Source of the DNA: Candidatus Anaerobutyricum stercoripullorum
GTDB taxonomy: Bacteria > Bacillota > Clostridia > Lachnospirales > Lachnospiraceae
Assembly (NCBI GenBank): GCA_019114885.1
Contig: DXEQ01000022.1
Span: 1 to 6,466 of the forward strand
Direction of reading: 5' to 3'
DNA length: 6,466 nucleotides
The notes under the pieces were generated by a model. The model was not told the DNA's origin and ran no database searches. It saw only the letters and a list, made by a program, of their open reading frames with translations. Of the stretch, positions 5,970 to 6,466 are shown piece after piece; within the stretch, counting starts at the first letter, position 1, and every line of letters begins with the position of its first letter. Position numbers and translations under genes: made by a program.

Positions 5970-6000
5970 TTTCTTATGCAATCATTCTTTTTTGTCATAG

Positions 6001-6466
6001 TCAGGCTCCCTGCATCTGCCGCAGTGCCTTTTTAAACTGAAAATAGAACAGCACGGATGTAAAGCAGATGGCCAGGAAGTCCGCCACCGGCTCTGCCATG
6101 TAGACAGCACGCGCCTTATCCGCCGTAAAGATATGCGGCATGATATAGATGAGCGGTAAAAGCAGGATGAACTTTCGCATGACGGCCACCAGAATGGACG
6201 CCTTCGCATTTCCCAAAGAGATAAATGTCATCTGGCAGGCCATCTGAATGCCAAAGAGGAACATACTTCCCATGTAGATACGGAGCGCCATCTGCGTATA
6301 GGAAAGCAGCGAGCCGTCCGAGGTGAACATGGCCGCAAATCCCTGTGGAAACAGCATGACGAAGACCCACAGCAAACAGGAATACAGAAGGCTGCTCTTA
6401 AGTAGCAGCCGGAAAGCAGCCTTCACTCTCTTCACATTTCCAGCGCCATAATTATAACTGATGATT
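6001..6466 (-). CDS. MATE-family multidrug efflux transporter, C-terminal part (start off the window)
   Basis: The last 154 codons are visible and the reading frame stays open to the right edge. The fragment begins with IISYNYGAGNVKRVK, the characteristic MATE loop after the first helix of the second half, where PIISYNYGAG-like sequences recur. Hydrophobic stretches at about 21-45, 57-84, 90-112 and 124-143 of the fragment fit the last four helices of a 12-helix pump. MepA/NorM-type features include MTFISLGNAKASI and the later VYMAEPVADFLA. The protein would use a Na+ or H+ gradient to export cationic drugs or metabolites; the substrate is unknown. The stop is 46 bp upstream of the response-regulator ATG with no terminator-like hairpin between, so read-through into the regulatory module is possible. 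The GTG at 6435 lies inside the motif and is not the start. Confidence 0.9.
   Translation of the reverse strand, partial: IISYNYGAGNVKRVKAAFRLLLKSSLLYSCLLWVFVMLFPQGFAAMFTSDGSLLSYTQMALRIYMGSMFLFGIQMACQMTFISLGNAKASILVAVMRKFILLLPLIYIMPHIFTADKARAVYMAEPVADFLAICFTSVLFYFQFKKALRQMQGA

Noticed and set aside
5955..5981. TTG start giving a nine-residue longer response regulator
   Set aside because: No ribosome binding site precedes the TTG, and the extra codons contain the GAGGAAGGTGA site that serves ATG 5954.

Overview
The window reads as an ordinary stretch of a Clostridia chromosome. Moderate-to-high GC, strong GGAGG-type ribosome binding sites, a Lys/Glu-rich protein style and the gene set all suggest a gut Lachnospiraceae-like Firmicute; this is an impression from style, not a taxonomic test. 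Every supported gene lies on the minus strand, so the biological order runs right to left: end of a MATE-family efflux pump (6466-6001, start outside the window), OmpR-family response regulator (5954-5238), sensor histidine kinase (5241-4201), ABC exporter ATPase (4088-3354), very large FtsX/MacB-type permease (3361-680), and the first 143 codons of a polytopic membrane protein resembling an ECF-transporter S component (430-1, end outside the window).

The central four genes form a compact regulatory and transport module. Regulator and kinase overlap by 4 nt (ATGA), and ATPase and permease overlap by 8 nt. The only sizeable gap inside the module, 112 bp between kinase and ATPase, holds the best regulatory signal in the window: two copies of a 9-mer (TTGAGAAAG on the coding strand) spaced exactly 11 bp start to start, as expected for an OmpR/PhoB-type regulator. 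They are followed by a perfect 13-bp inverted repeat and then the ATPase ribosome binding site. The likely circuit is that the kinase phosphorylates the regulator, which binds this repeat and switches on the transporter operon. The kinase has a single N-terminal membrane helix and no extracytoplasmic domain, while the permease has two extracytoplasmic domains of about 240-250 residues. The permease may therefore supply the sensing, as in Bce-type antimicrobial-peptide resistance modules, although its 8-helix duplicated layout is not that of BceB.

The 249-bp gap between the permease and the S-component-like gene has no gene. It holds a palindrome and an AT-rich inverted repeat just after the permease stop, then an 87-nt block (484-570) that can fold into a long nested hairpin. 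That block could be a terminator-like boundary or a structured 5' leader of the membrane-protein gene.

No mobile element, CRISPR array, tRNA or rRNA was recognised. The module belongs to a known general type. The parts most worth following up are the operator candidate, the sensor-less kinase paired with a double-domain permease, and the structured intergenic element.
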